From contig NZ_JAGGRL010000011.1 in the NCBI RefSeq assembly GCF_018612915.1, positions 1 through 64,000 on the forward strand: 64,000 nucleotides of DNA. Direction: 5' to 3'. Of this stretch, positions 25,733 through 33,369 are shown piece after piece. The stretch is from Stenotrophomonas sp. ISL-67 (lineage in GTDB: Bacteria > Pseudomonadota > Gammaproteobacteria > Xanthomonadales > Xanthomonadaceae). Below the pieces are notes generated by a model. It was given only the letters and a program-made list of their open reading frames with translations. It did not search any database and was not told the DNA's origin. A program made the translations under genes and the position numbers. The stretch's first letter is position 1. The number at the start of each line of letters is the position of its first letter.

Positions 25733-27472
25733 TCAACGCAGCGTGGCGCGGGCCTTCAACAGCTCGCGCAGTTCGTACTTGTCAGTATCGTCCAGGCCCT
25801 GTTGCCGCTGCTTTGCCTGAAGCTCCTCAAGACGTTGCAGCAACAGCTGTTTTTCCAGCTGCGCCACCGCATCGTGCAATTCCTGGTTCCACATCGCCTC
25901 ATCGCCGGGCAGCGTCTGCGCGGCCAGTTTGTGCAGCGACTCCTGCTCTTCGCGGCCGTCGAAATGCTCCAGCAGCGCGCCGGTGCTGATGTCCGGGCGC
26001 TGTTCCACCAGGGTCAGCAGTTCGATCAGCAGTTCCACGCCAGGCAGGCGCAGGCCGCTGAAGTGGTGACCTTCCAGCGTCATCGCCAGCGACGGCTGCT
26101 GCAGCAGGATCGCAATCGCCGCGCGCACCAGGCTGCGCCGCGGCGCGGGTGCCACCGCACGTGCAGGCGGGCGCGACACCGGCGTTGCGGACGGCTTGGC
26201 CCCGAGCCCGGTCAGCGTGGCCAGCTGCTGCTTCATCAGGTCACCGAAGGCGCCATCGGGAATCTGCGCCAGCATCGGCCGCGCGCGCTCGGCCAACCGC
26301 GCCTTGCCATCCAGCGTGGCCATGTTCACTTCGCGGGTGAGCTCGTCGAAGAAGAACTGCGACAACGGCGTGGCCTGCTTCAGGCGCTCGTCGAAACCGT
26401 CCTTGCCTTCCTTGCGCACGATGGTGTCCGGGTCTTCGCCATCGGGCAGAAACAGGAAGAACGCCTGGCGGCCGTCCTTCATGCGCGGCAGCACCGATTC
26501 CAGCGCACGCCAGCCGGCGCGGCGGCCGGCGGCGTCGCCGTCGAAGCAGAAGAACACATCCGGCGCGTTGCGGAACAGCAGCTCGGCGTGGTCGGGCGTG
26601 GTCGCGGTGCCCAGCGTGGCCACCGCCTGGGTGACCCCGAACTGGAACAGCGAGACCACGTCCATGTAGCCCTCGACCACGATCAGCCGTTCGATCTTCT
26701 GGTTGGCCTGGCGCACCTGCCACAGGCCGTACAGTTCGCGGCCCTTGTGGAACAGCGCGGTTTCCGGCGAATTGAGGTATTTGGGGCCGGCGTCCCGGCC
26801 GTCAGCAGGTGCCGCCATGACCCGGCCGCCATAGGCGATCACGCGCCCGCGCCGGTCGAAGATCGGGAACATCACCCGGTCGCGGAATTTGTCGTAGACA
26901 TGGCCGCGGTCGTTCTTGGAAAACAGGCCGGCGCGGTCGAGCAGCTTCATGCGCCGCTCGTCCTTGCCCAGCGCATCCTTCAGCGCGCTGTAGCCATCGG
27001 GCGCGTAACCGATCGCAAAGCGCGTGCGGTTCTCTTCATCCACGCCACGCTGGTCCAGGTAGGCACGGGCGGTGTCGCTGCCTTCCAGCGACTTCTGGAA
27101 GAAGCGCGTGGCCGCATCCAGCGCGGCGTACAGCTCGCGGCTGTCGTCCTGCTGCTGGGCGGTGCGCGGCTGCGTATCGCGCGGTACTTCCATGCCCACG
27201 CGCTTGGCCAGCTCATCGACCGCGTCGAGGAACTCCAGGCGGTCGTAGTTCATCAGGAAGCTGATCGCGGTGCCGTGCGCGCCGCAGCCGAAGCAGTGGT
27301 AGAACTGCTTGGTGGGCGACACCGTGAACGAGGCCGAGCGCTCGTCATGGAACGGGCAACGTGCCGAATATTCCTTGCCCTGGCGCGTCAACGGCACGCG
27401 GCTGCCCACCACTTCGACGATGTCGGAGCGGGCCAGCAGGTCGTCGATGAATGCGTCGGGGATACGGGCCAT
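25733..27472 (-). CDS. dnaG: DNA primase
   Basis: A 579-residue replication primase that makes RNA primers for the replisome. The N-terminal zinc ribbon has CPFHDE and CFGCG (about 39-65); the TOPRIM catalytic core contains VVEGYMDVV (about 265) and FCFDGDAAGRR (about 307); the C-terminal half is the DnaB-interacting region, less conserved. The start is set at MARIPDAFID; the frame is open 12 codons further up. It ends a same-strand series rpsU-yqeY-yihY-dnaG; rpoD does not follow here. Confidence 0.96.
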   Translation of the reverse strand: MARIPDAFIDDLLARSDIVEVVGSRVPLTRQGKEYSARCPFHDERSASFTVSPTKQFYHCFGCGAHGTAISFLMNYDRLEFLDAVDELAKRVGMEVPRDTQPRTAQQQDDSRELYAALDAATRFFQKSLEGSDTARAYLDQRGVDEENRTRFAIGYAPDGYSALKDALGKDERRMKLLDRAGLFSKNDRGHVYDKFRDRVMFPIFDRRGRVIAYGGRVMAAPADGRDAGPKYLNSPETALFHKGRELYGLWQVRQANQKIERLIVVEGYMDVVSLFQFGVTQAVATLGTATTPDHAELLFRNAPDVFFCFDGDAAGRRAGWRALESVLPRMKDGRQAFFLFLPDGEDPDTIVRKEGKDGFDERLKQATPLSQFFFDELTREVNMATLDGKARLAERARPMLAQIPDGAFGDLMKQQLATLTGLGAKPSATPVSRPPARAVAPAPRRSLVRAAIAILLQQPSLAMTLEGHHFSGLRLPGVELLIELLTLVEQRPDISTGALLEHFDGREEQESLHKLAAQTLPGDEAMWNQELHDAVAQLEKQLLLQRLEELQAKQRQQGLDDTDKYELRELLKARATLR

Positions 27473-27537
27473 GGGCAGCAGGCAAGGGGCACGGCCGGCA
27501 ACGGCCACGCACGGAAGCGGGGGACCCCGCTAGTCTA

Positions 27538-28488
27538 CTAGCTGGCGGTGCCTTCGCCCGGTTTCGGCGGCACGATGCCGGCCTCGGCCAGGTGGAAGCG
27601 CGCCCGCAGGCGCTCATCGATCACCGCCGTCATCAGTGCGCCCACGAAGAACACCACCGTGGCGTAGTAGATCCACACCAGCGAGATCACCAGCGCGCCC
27701 ATCGAACCATAGGCGCTGCCCGGCGCCACCGTGGCGATGTACAGCCCGATCGCGTAGCGGCCCAGTGCGAACAGCGCCGAGGTGATTACCCCGCCGATGA
27801 AGGCTTGGCGCCAGGCCACGCGGCGGTCCGGCAGGTAGTGGTAAAGGAAGGCAAAGCCCACCGTATACAGCAGCAGGCTGGTCAGGTAACCGATCGCCGG
27901 CAATACCGAGGGCAGCTGCGCGAAGGCCACCTGCAGCATGGTGGTGGCGGTCATCGACAGGATCAGCAGGAAGCCCAGTGCCAGCACCACGCCGAAGGAG
28001 AACACGCGCTTGCGCAGCCAGGCCACGATGCCGTCCAGGCGCTCGCCGCTGGTGTTGAAGATCAGGTTGAGCGCGTTCTGCAGCTGGGCGAACACGGCCG
28101 TGGCGCCGATGAACAGCAGCAGCGTGCTCCATATCCCGGCCAGCGAACCCATGGAGGGTTGGCTGTCAGCGTTCTTGAGCACGGTGTCGGCCACGCTGGC
28201 CGCACTGCTGCCGGCCACGTCGTTGATCTGGCCGATCAGCGCCTGCTGCGCGGGCGGGTACAGCGAGGCGGTGAGCCACAGCAGCAGCACCAGCAGCGGG
28301 GCCATCGACAGCAGCGCATAGAAAGACACCGACGCGGCCTGGCTCAGCACGTCCACATCGACGAAGCGTTTGCCCACGGCAACCGGGAAGCTGCGTTCAA
28401 GCCGGTCCACGTACTTGCGCAGGCGGGGCGGAACGTGGGAAGGATCGTGCACGGACTCGGGCGCGGGAGAAGGCGGCAGGGAAGACAT
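27538..28488 (-). CDS. YihY/BrkB family membrane protein
   Basis: A 316-residue protein with six predicted helices. Family marks include FVDVDVLSQAASVSFYALLSM (within 41-61), the loop with PPAQQALIGQI, and the C-terminal GSAYGSMGALVISLVWIYY. The family was once called RNase BN in error and its function is unsettled. It sits between yqeY and dnaG on the same strand; no strong ribosome site precedes the ATG. Confidence 0.9.
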   Translation of the reverse strand: MSSLPPSPAPESVHDPSHVPPRLRKYVDRLERSFPVAVGKRFVDVDVLSQAASVSFYALLSMAPLLVLLLWLTASLYPPAQQALIGQINDVAGSSAASVADTVLKNADSQPSMGSLAGIWSTLLLFIGATAVFAQLQNALNLIFNTSGERLDGIVAWLRKRVFSFGVVLALGFLLILSMTATTMLQVAFAQLPSVLPAIGYLTSLLLYTVGFAFLYHYLPDRRVAWRQAFIGGVITSALFALGRYAIGLYIATVAPGSAYGSMGALVISLVWIYYATVVFFVGALMTAVIDERLRARFHLAEAGIVPPKPGEGTAS

Positions 28489-28567
28489 GCCTGGATTTCT
28501 AGCAGGCCCGGTTCGAAGACCGGGTGAAACGCGGGCAGCAACCGTGGGGTCGCTGCCCGCATCAATA

Positions 28568-29014
28568 TCAGCCGGCGAAGTGCGCCTTGACCAGCTTGGA
28601 GACCAGGCCCATGTCGGCCTGACCTGCCAGCTTCGGCTTCAGCGCGCCCATCAGCTTGCCCATGTCGGCTGCGCTGGCCGCGCCGGTCTCTGCAATCGCG
28701 GCCTGGATGGCGGCCTGGATCTCGGCTTCGCCCATCTTGGCGGGCAGGTAGGTGTCGATCACCGCCAGCTCGTCGCGCTCGATCTGCGCCAGGTCCTCAC
28801 GGTTGGCCGCTTCGAACTGGCTGACCGAGTCCTTGCGCTGCTTGACCATCTTGTCCAGCACGGCGATCACGGCGGCGTCATCCAGCTCGATGCGCTCGTC
28901 CACTTCACGCTGCTTGATGGCGGCGTTGATCAGGCGTATCACGCCCAGCTTGTGCTTTTCGCCCGCCTTCATGGCGGCCTTCATGTCGTCGGTGAGCTGC
29001 AGCTTCAGGCTCAT
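28568..29014 (-). CDS. GatB/YqeY domain protein
   Basis: A 148-residue, nearly all-helical protein matching the YqeY family, which shares the tail domain of the amidotransferase subunit GatB. IRLINAAIKQREVDERIELD (about 24-43) and the C-terminal MGKLMGALKPKLAGQADM (about 117-134) are characteristic. An amidotransferase-related or tRNA-binding role is inferred from homology. GAGG precedes the ATG at a good distance. It is downstream of rpsU, separated by a hairpin. Confidence 0.92.
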   Translation of the reverse strand: MSLKLQLTDDMKAAMKAGEKHKLGVIRLINAAIKQREVDERIELDDAAVIAVLDKMVKQRKDSVSQFEAANREDLAQIERDELAVIDTYLPAKMGEAEIQAAIQAAIAETGAASAADMGKLMGALKPKLAGQADMGLVSKLVKAHFAG

Positions 29015-29066
29015 GGAACACCTCGTTCGGTGAAAGGGTGGGGCAGGAACTGGATCGATGGAAACG

Positions 29067-29100
29067 CAAAAAGCCGGTAACGCTCGCGCGTTCCGGCTTC
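29067..29100 (-). terminator. Hairpin terminator/attenuator between rpsU and yqeY
   Basis: On the minus strand, AAGCCGGAACGC pairs with GCGTTACCGGCTT (one bulge), and TTTTTGCGTTT follows. It should cut most rpsU transcripts before yqeY, giving high rpsU and lower downstream expression, as in the enterobacterial rpsU-dnaG operon. Confidence 0.75.
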
Positions 29101-29147
29101 GGCTCCGCCGCGACAGGACATGCCTGCCGCATCGAAGTTGCGTCCGA

Positions 29148-29363
29148 TCAGTACAGGCGCTGACGCTTGGTGACGTCGCGCGACGAGCGGCGCAGCTGAC
29201 GCTTCACAGCAGCAGCAGCCTTACGCTTGCGCTCCTGGGTCGGCTTTTCGTAGAACTCGCGCTTGCGGGTTTCGGCCAGCACGCCGGCCTTTTCGCAGGT
29301 GCGCTTGAAGCGACGGAGCGCAAACTCGAAGGGCTCGTTCTCGCGGACTTTAACGCTGGGCAT
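29148..29363 (-). CDS. rpsU: 30S ribosomal protein S21
   Basis: A 71-residue, strongly basic ribosomal protein needed for pairing of the ribosome to mRNA leaders. [20 protein letters not shown] and the Arg/Lys-rich end [16 protein letters not shown] match bS21 over the full length. GGAG precedes the ATG. A strong promoter lies 55-80 bp upstream, and a terminator-like hairpin follows. Divergent from tsaD. Confidence 0.97.
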
Positions 29364-29413
29364 GGAATCTCCGGGACACAGTAGAACCGGGTCACGCCCG
29401 GTGAGAGCCGCAC

Positions 29414-29441
29414 ATTATAGCGGCGACAAAAGAACTTGCAA
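29414..29441 (-). promoter_or_regulatory. Strong predicted sigma-70 promoter for rpsU
   Basis: On the minus strand TTGCAA (29441-29436), a 16-bp spacer and a consensus TATAAT (29419-29414), in an otherwise GC-rich region. The start site would be about 40 bp before rpsU. Confidence 0.8.
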
Positions 29442-29530
29442 CCCACCCCGGCAAAGTTCCTGGCCTGGGGTAGTGAAGGGCGCGCTGGCGGTACGTCTGC
29501 CAAGGCCTCAAGAGGTCCATAATACCGGTT

Positions 29531-30556
29531 ATGCGAGTCCTTGGTATCGAATCTTCCTGCGATGAGACCGGCGTGGCGGTGTATGACACCGCCGTGGTCG
29601 GCCCGGACGCCCTGCGCGCCCATGCCGTATACAGCCAGATCGCCCTTCACGCCGAATACGGCGGGGTGGTGCCTGAACTGGCCAGCCGCGACCATGTGCG
29701 CAAACTGCTGCCACTGATCCGCCAGACGCTGGCCGAGGCCGGGCTGGGCGTGAACGACATCGACGGGGTGGCCTACACGGCCGGCCCGGGGCTGGTCGGC
29801 GCCCTGCTGGTGGGGGCTGGCGTGGCCCGTTCGCTGGCCTGGGCGCTGGACGTGCCGGCGGTGGGTGTCCACCATATGGAAGGTCACCTGCTGGCCCCGT
29901 TGATGGAAGACGACCCGCCGGAGGCGCCGTTCGTGGCCCTGCTGGTGTCAGGCGGGCACACCCAGCTGGTGGCGGTGGATCGTATCGGCCAGTACCGCCT
30001 GCTTGGCGAGACCCTGGACGATGCCGCCGGCGAAGCCTTCGACAAGACTGCCAAGCTGATGGGCCTGCCGTACCCGGGTGGCCCGCAGCTGGCTGCATTG
30101 GCCGAACAGGGCACCCCGGGCAGGTTCAAGTTCACCCGCCCGATGACCGACCGGCCCGGGCTGGATTTCAGCTTCTCCGGCCTCAAGACCCAGGTCCTGC
30201 TGGCCTGGCGCGACAGCGACCAGAGCGAGCAGACCCGCGCCGACATCGCACGTGGCTTTGAAGATGCCGTGGTCGAAACGCTCGCGATCAAGTGCGAGCG
30301 CGCGCTGGATGCGGCCGGCACCGACGTGATCGTGGTGGCCGGCGGCGTGGGCGCCAACAAGCGCCTGCGGGCCCGGCTGCAGCAGATGGCAGAGCGCCGT
30401 GGCGGCCGCGCCTGCTTCCCGCGCCCGTCGCTGTGCACCGACAACGGCGCCATGATCGCCTTCGCCGGCGCACTGCGGCTGGAAGCGGGCCAGCACAATC
30501 CGCCACAGGTGCAGGTCACCCCGCGCTGGGACATGGCGACGCTGCCGGCGGTGTAG
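29531..30556 (+). CDS. tsaD: tRNA N6-threonylcarbamoyladenosine transferase TsaD
   Basis: A 341-residue ASKHA-fold enzyme that transfers the threonylcarbamoyl group to A37 of ANN-decoding tRNAs. It begins [19 protein letters not shown] as in all TsaD. The iron-binding HHMEGH lies near 115-120, and [11 protein letters not shown] and [14 protein letters not shown] follow. Residues [10 protein letters not shown] (about 272-281) complete the nucleotide site. It faces away from rpsU, a classic arrangement. The next conserved gene would usually be folB; two small genes intervene. Confidence 0.97.
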   Translation: MRVLGIESSCDETGVAVYDTAVVGPDALRAHAVYSQIALHAEYGGVVPELASRDHVRKLLPLIRQTLAEAGLGVNDIDGVAYTAGPGLVGALLVGAGVARSLAWALDVPAVGVHHMEGHLLAPLMEDDPPEAPFVALLVSGGHTQLVAVDRIGQYRLLGETLDDAAGEAFDKTAKLMGLPYPGGPQLAALAEQGTPGRFKFTRPMTDRPGLDFSFSGLKTQVLLAWRDSDQSEQTRADIARGFEDAVVETLAIKCERALDAAGTDVIVVAGGVGANKRLRARLQQMAERRGGRACFPRPSLCTDNGAMIAFAGALRLEAGQHNPPQVQVTPRWDMATLPAV

Positions 30557-30650
30557 CGCACTGCAGTTCCATCGATTTCATTGATACTGAGATGGATGCA
30601 GCAGATTTGGCCCGCCTCGCGCTTCATGCTGTCGGGAACGAGGAGTGACC

Positions 30651-30845
30651 ATGTTCAAAATCGATCTCAAGAAAGTCGTCACCATCGGCGCTGTAAGGGA
30701 CGCCAACACGCGCCTCATGTCCGGTGTTCGCGCCACGGGGAGCTTCATCGGCAGTGCACCGGGTAGCGTCATCTCGCTCCAGTTGACTTCGGAGCAGATC
30801 AACCAGGCGGGTCGTGTTGCCTTCAACTCATTGAAGCGGCGGTAA
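30651..30845 (+). CDS. Small hypothetical protein (64 residues)
   Basis: Starts MFKIDLKKVVTIGAVRD after GAGGAGTGACC, a good ribosome site. A basic, slightly hydrophobic protein with no signal peptide or clear helix bundle; the C-terminus is LTSEQINQAGRVAFNSLKRR. It stops 2 bp before the next gene, so the two form a unit. I do not recognise the family. Base composition is lower in GC than flanking tsaD and folB, suggesting acquisition. Confidence 0.6.
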   Translation: MFKIDLKKVVTIGAVRDANTRLMSGVRATGSFIGSAPGSVISLQLTSEQINQAGRVAFNSLKRR

Positions 30846-30847
30846 TC

Positions 30848-31321
30848 GTGAGCGGGCCGCATCTCACCTACGGCACGTTGGTGAAGGATGAGGGCGATAT
30901 GGTGGGGCATGTCGCGTATGCACTGTACAAGCGGGATAAGTTGAGCTTCATCCAGGCCGTTCGCGCTGAAAAAAGGCGGGAGCCGACTGAGGAGGAGGTA
31001 TGGGCCTTCATTGTCAGCTCGAATCTCGGTCTCCGCATCGACGCCTACCGCTCAGAGGCAGAGCAGGCACTTCAGGTCCTTTCCGGAGAGTTGCTGCAGG
31101 GTGCCGCCGAGGATCTTGGGCGCCAGTACCAGCAGGAACTGACTCAACAACTACAGAAAGCGAAGCCGCTCTTCCGTGCGGTTGGGGAAAGTCTGCTGGC
31201 CAATCTATTGGCCGTTGCGGTCATTGCGCTTGTTGCGGTGGTGCTCTACGGCACCCGAATCGGCTTTGTGGGTTTGGCGGCTGACGTATTCGGCTACGAA
31301 GTGAAGGCTCGAGTGGACTGA
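30848..31321 (+). CDS. Hypothetical protein with C-terminal membrane helix
   Basis: 157 residues from a GTG start 2 bp after the preceding gene. The soluble part contains VGHVAYALYKRDKLSFIQAV and REPTEEEVWAFIVSSNLG, then a helical, Gln-rich segment (about 75-110), and ends with one strong transmembrane helix (ANLLAVAVIALVAVVLYG, about 120-137) and a short tail. This 'sensor plus membrane helix' layout is common in small accessory cassettes, some of them defence or toxin related, but nothing here proves that. Function unknown; lower GC content than its neighbours. Confidence 0.6.
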   Translation: MSGPHLTYGTLVKDEGDMVGHVAYALYKRDKLSFIQAVRAEKRREPTEEEVWAFIVSSNLGLRIDAYRSEAEQALQVLSGELLQGAAEDLGRQYQQELTQQLQKAKPLFRAVGESLLANLLAVAVIALVAVVLYGTRIGFVGLAADVFGYEVKARVD

Positions 31322-31448
31322 ACTGTTAGCCCTCTCCCGAAACAGGACAGTGCCAGTTGCTATCACCGCCCACACTGATACCTTGATTTCACGCGCCACC
31401 GGGACTCGCGGATCGGTACCCTATCTCCCCCCGGGGACAAGATTCAAG

Positions 31449-31480
31449 CAAAGGGCCCCGCAAGGGGCCCTTTGTCGTTT
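31449..31480 (+). terminator. Terminator after the two-gene insert
   Basis: A perfect 11-bp stem, CAAAGGGCCCC with GGGGCCCTTTG, around a GCAA loop, then TCGTTT. It separates the small insert from folB. Confidence 0.8.
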
Positions 31481-31571
31481 CTGGCCGATATTCGTGATTC
31501 CGCGCCGCCGGTTCGAGGCACGTTCGGGCCTGCCCCGTTACCATGGACGCCATCTTTAACGTGGCACTCCT

Positions 31572-31925
31572 ATGGACAAGGTATTCATCGAAGGGCTGGA
31601 GATCGATGCCCTGATCGGGATCTACGACTGGGAACGGCGGATCCGCCAGACCCTGCGCTTCGACCTGGAAATGGGCTTTGACAACCGTAAGCCGGCGGCC
31701 AGCGACGACATCGCCGACACCCTGAACTACAAGGCCGTGAGCAAGCGGATCGAGCAGTTCGTGCGCGAGTCCGATTTCGGCCTGGTCGAAACCCTGGCCG
31801 AACGCATCGCCGAAATCGTGCTGCGCGAATTCAACGTGCAGTGGCTGCGCCTGAAGCTCAGCAAGCCCGGCGCGGTCCGTGGCGCCAAGGCAGTCGGCGT
31901 CATCATCGAAAGAAGCGCCGGCTGA
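31572..31925 (+). CDS. folB: Dihydroneopterin aldolase
   Basis: A 117-residue folate pathway enzyme that splits dihydroneopterin to the hydroxymethyl pterin and glycolaldehyde. IDALIGIYDWERRIRQ (about 10-25) holds the conserved Glu of the substrate pocket; DDIADTLNYKAVSKRI (about 46-61) and the catalytic lysine in RLKLSKPGA (about 95-103) follow. The length is typical. The ATG is 11 bp after a purine-poor leader; no strong ribosome site is seen. Confidence 0.94.
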   Translation: MDKVFIEGLEIDALIGIYDWERRIRQTLRFDLEMGFDNRKPAASDDIADTLNYKAVSKRIEQFVRESDFGLVETLAERIAEIVLREFNVQWLRLKLSKPGAVRGAKAVGVIIERSAG

Positions 31926-31963
31926 AGCACCGCCACACGTCCCCGCACGCCGGGTAGCGCCGG

Positions 31964-31985
31964 GTAGCGCCGACTGTTAGTCGGC
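31964..31985 (+). repeat. REP palindrome after folB
   Basis: GTAGCGCCGACT and AGTCGGC arms. A partial extra copy GTAGCGCCGG sits 10 bp earlier, at 31954. Confidence 0.75.
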
Positions 31986-32015
31986 CCTCGCACTCTCAAG
32001 AGAAACCGACACACG

Positions 32016-33287
32016 ATGGTAGACGCCGTAATCGCAGTACAGCTGCTCGAAAACCTGCAAAACACCCTCGAACCCTGGCCCTGGGCCTACACGACCATCG
32101 TGCTCTGCGCCCTGGCCCTTGCCGCCTGGCTGGCCAACTTCGTCACCAAGCGCATCCTGCTGCGCGGCCTGCGCCGGCTGGTGCGCCGCCTGCCGGGCAA
32201 CGGCGGCAGCGAGGGCGCCAGCAACCTGCGGGTGATCTCGCGGCTGGCCAACGTGGTGCCCAGCATGGTCATCGGCGCCGGCATCCGGATCGTGCCGGAC
32301 CTGCCGCCGGAACTGGTGAAGTTCATCATTGGTGCCTGTACGGCCTGGGCGGCACTGACGGTCGCGCTGGCCATCTCGCACGCGCTGGATGCGGCCAACG
32401 AGCTGTACGAACGCCGTCCGGATTCACGCAACAAGCCGATCAAGGGCTACCTGCAGGTCGTGAAGATCGTGGTCTTCGTGGCGGCGGGGCTGGTCATCGT
32501 TTCTGAACTGCTGGGTTTGAAGGTGGGCCCGCTGGTCACCGGCCTGGGCGCCGCCACCGCCGTGCTGATGCTGATCTTCCAGGACACCATCCTGTCGCTG
32601 GTGGCCAGCGTGCAGATCAGCGGCGATGGCCGCGTGCGGCTGGGCGACTGGATCGAAATGCCCAGCCAGAACGCCGACGGCGATGTGATCGACATCGCCC
32701 TGCACACCATCACCGTGCAGAACTGGGACAAGACCATCACCACCATCCCGACCAAGAAGCTGGTCACCGAATCCTTCAAGAACTGGCGCGGCATGCAGGA
32801 AGCCGGTGGGCGCCGGATCAAACGCGCGCTGTACCTGGACCAGCACAGCGTGGGCTTCGTGGACGCGCAGGCGCTGCAGCGGCTGGAACAGTTCGCGGTG
32901 CTGGGCGACTACCTGCGTGAAAAGCAGGCCGAGCTCACCCAGTGGAACACGCAGCTGCAGGCCCAGGGCGTGGCGGCGGTCAATGCGCGCCGGGTCACCA
33001 ACCTGGGCACCTTCCGCGCGTACGTGGAGCGCTACCTGCGCCAACACCCCGGCATCCATACGGATATGACATTGCTGGTACGGCAGCTGCAGCCCACCAC
33101 CGAAGGCCTGCCGCTGGAGGTGTACTGTTTCACCCGCACCACCGCCTGGGCCGGCTACGAAGGCATCCAGTCGGATGTGTTCGACCACCTGCTGGCGATC
33201 CTGCCGGCGTTCGGGCTGCGTGTGTTCCAGGCCTCCAGCGATGCCATGCTGATGGCGGCACAGCAGCAGCGGGCCGCCGCAGAGTAA
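32016..33287 (+). CDS. MscS-family mechanosensitive channel (YbdG-like)
   Basis: A 423-residue inner membrane protein. Four to five helices precede the MscS pore: LGLKVGPLVTGLGAATAVL (about 168-186) corresponds to the glycine/alanine-rich pore helix, followed by the beta domain with RLGDWIEM and NWDKTITTIPTKKLVTESFKNW. The C-terminal cytoplasmic part is longer than in MscS and resembles YbdG. It would open under membrane tension during hypo-osmotic shock; adjacent folB is not obviously related. Confidence 0.88.
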   Translation: MVDAVIAVQLLENLQNTLEPWPWAYTTIVLCALALAAWLANFVTKRILLRGLRRLVRRLPGNGGSEGASNLRVISRLANVVPSMVIGAGIRIVPDLPPELVKFIIGACTAWAALTVALAISHALDAANELYERRPDSRNKPIKGYLQVVKIVVFVAAGLVIVSELLGLKVGPLVTGLGAATAVLMLIFQDTILSLVASVQISGDGRVRLGDWIEMPSQNADGDVIDIALHTITVQNWDKTITTIPTKKLVTESFKNWRGMQEAGGRRIKRALYLDQHSVGFVDAQALQRLEQFAVLGDYLREKQAELTQWNTQLQAQGVAAVNARRVTNLGTFRAYVERYLRQHPGIHTDMTLLVRQLQPTTEGLPLEVYCFTRTTAWAGYEGIQSDVFDHLLAILPAFGLRVFQASSDAMLMAAQQQRAAAE

Positions 33288-33305
33288 GCTCCTGTGCCCC
33301 CCGCT

Positions 33306-33335
33306 TTGCTTTGGTGGCGCCGGGAACGCTAGAAT
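33306..33335 (+). promoter_or_regulatory. Predicted promoter of the GH3 gene
   Basis: TTGCTT (33306-33311), an 18-bp spacer and TAGAAT (33330-33335). The start site would fall about 33342, right at the following operator. Confidence 0.5.
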
Positions 33336-33343
33336 CCCGGCCT

Positions 33344-33357
33344 TGTAAACGTTTTCA
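33344..33357. promoter_or_regulatory. LacI-family operator before the GH3 gene
   Basis: The near-palindrome TGTAAACGTTTTCA fits the LacI/GalR-family consensus TGWNANCGNTNNCA at every position. It lies just after the predicted promoter and 12 bp before the GTG start, so a bound repressor would block initiation. No LacI-type regulator gene is in the window. Confidence 0.7.
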
Positions 33358-33369
33358 TAAGGATAGCCG

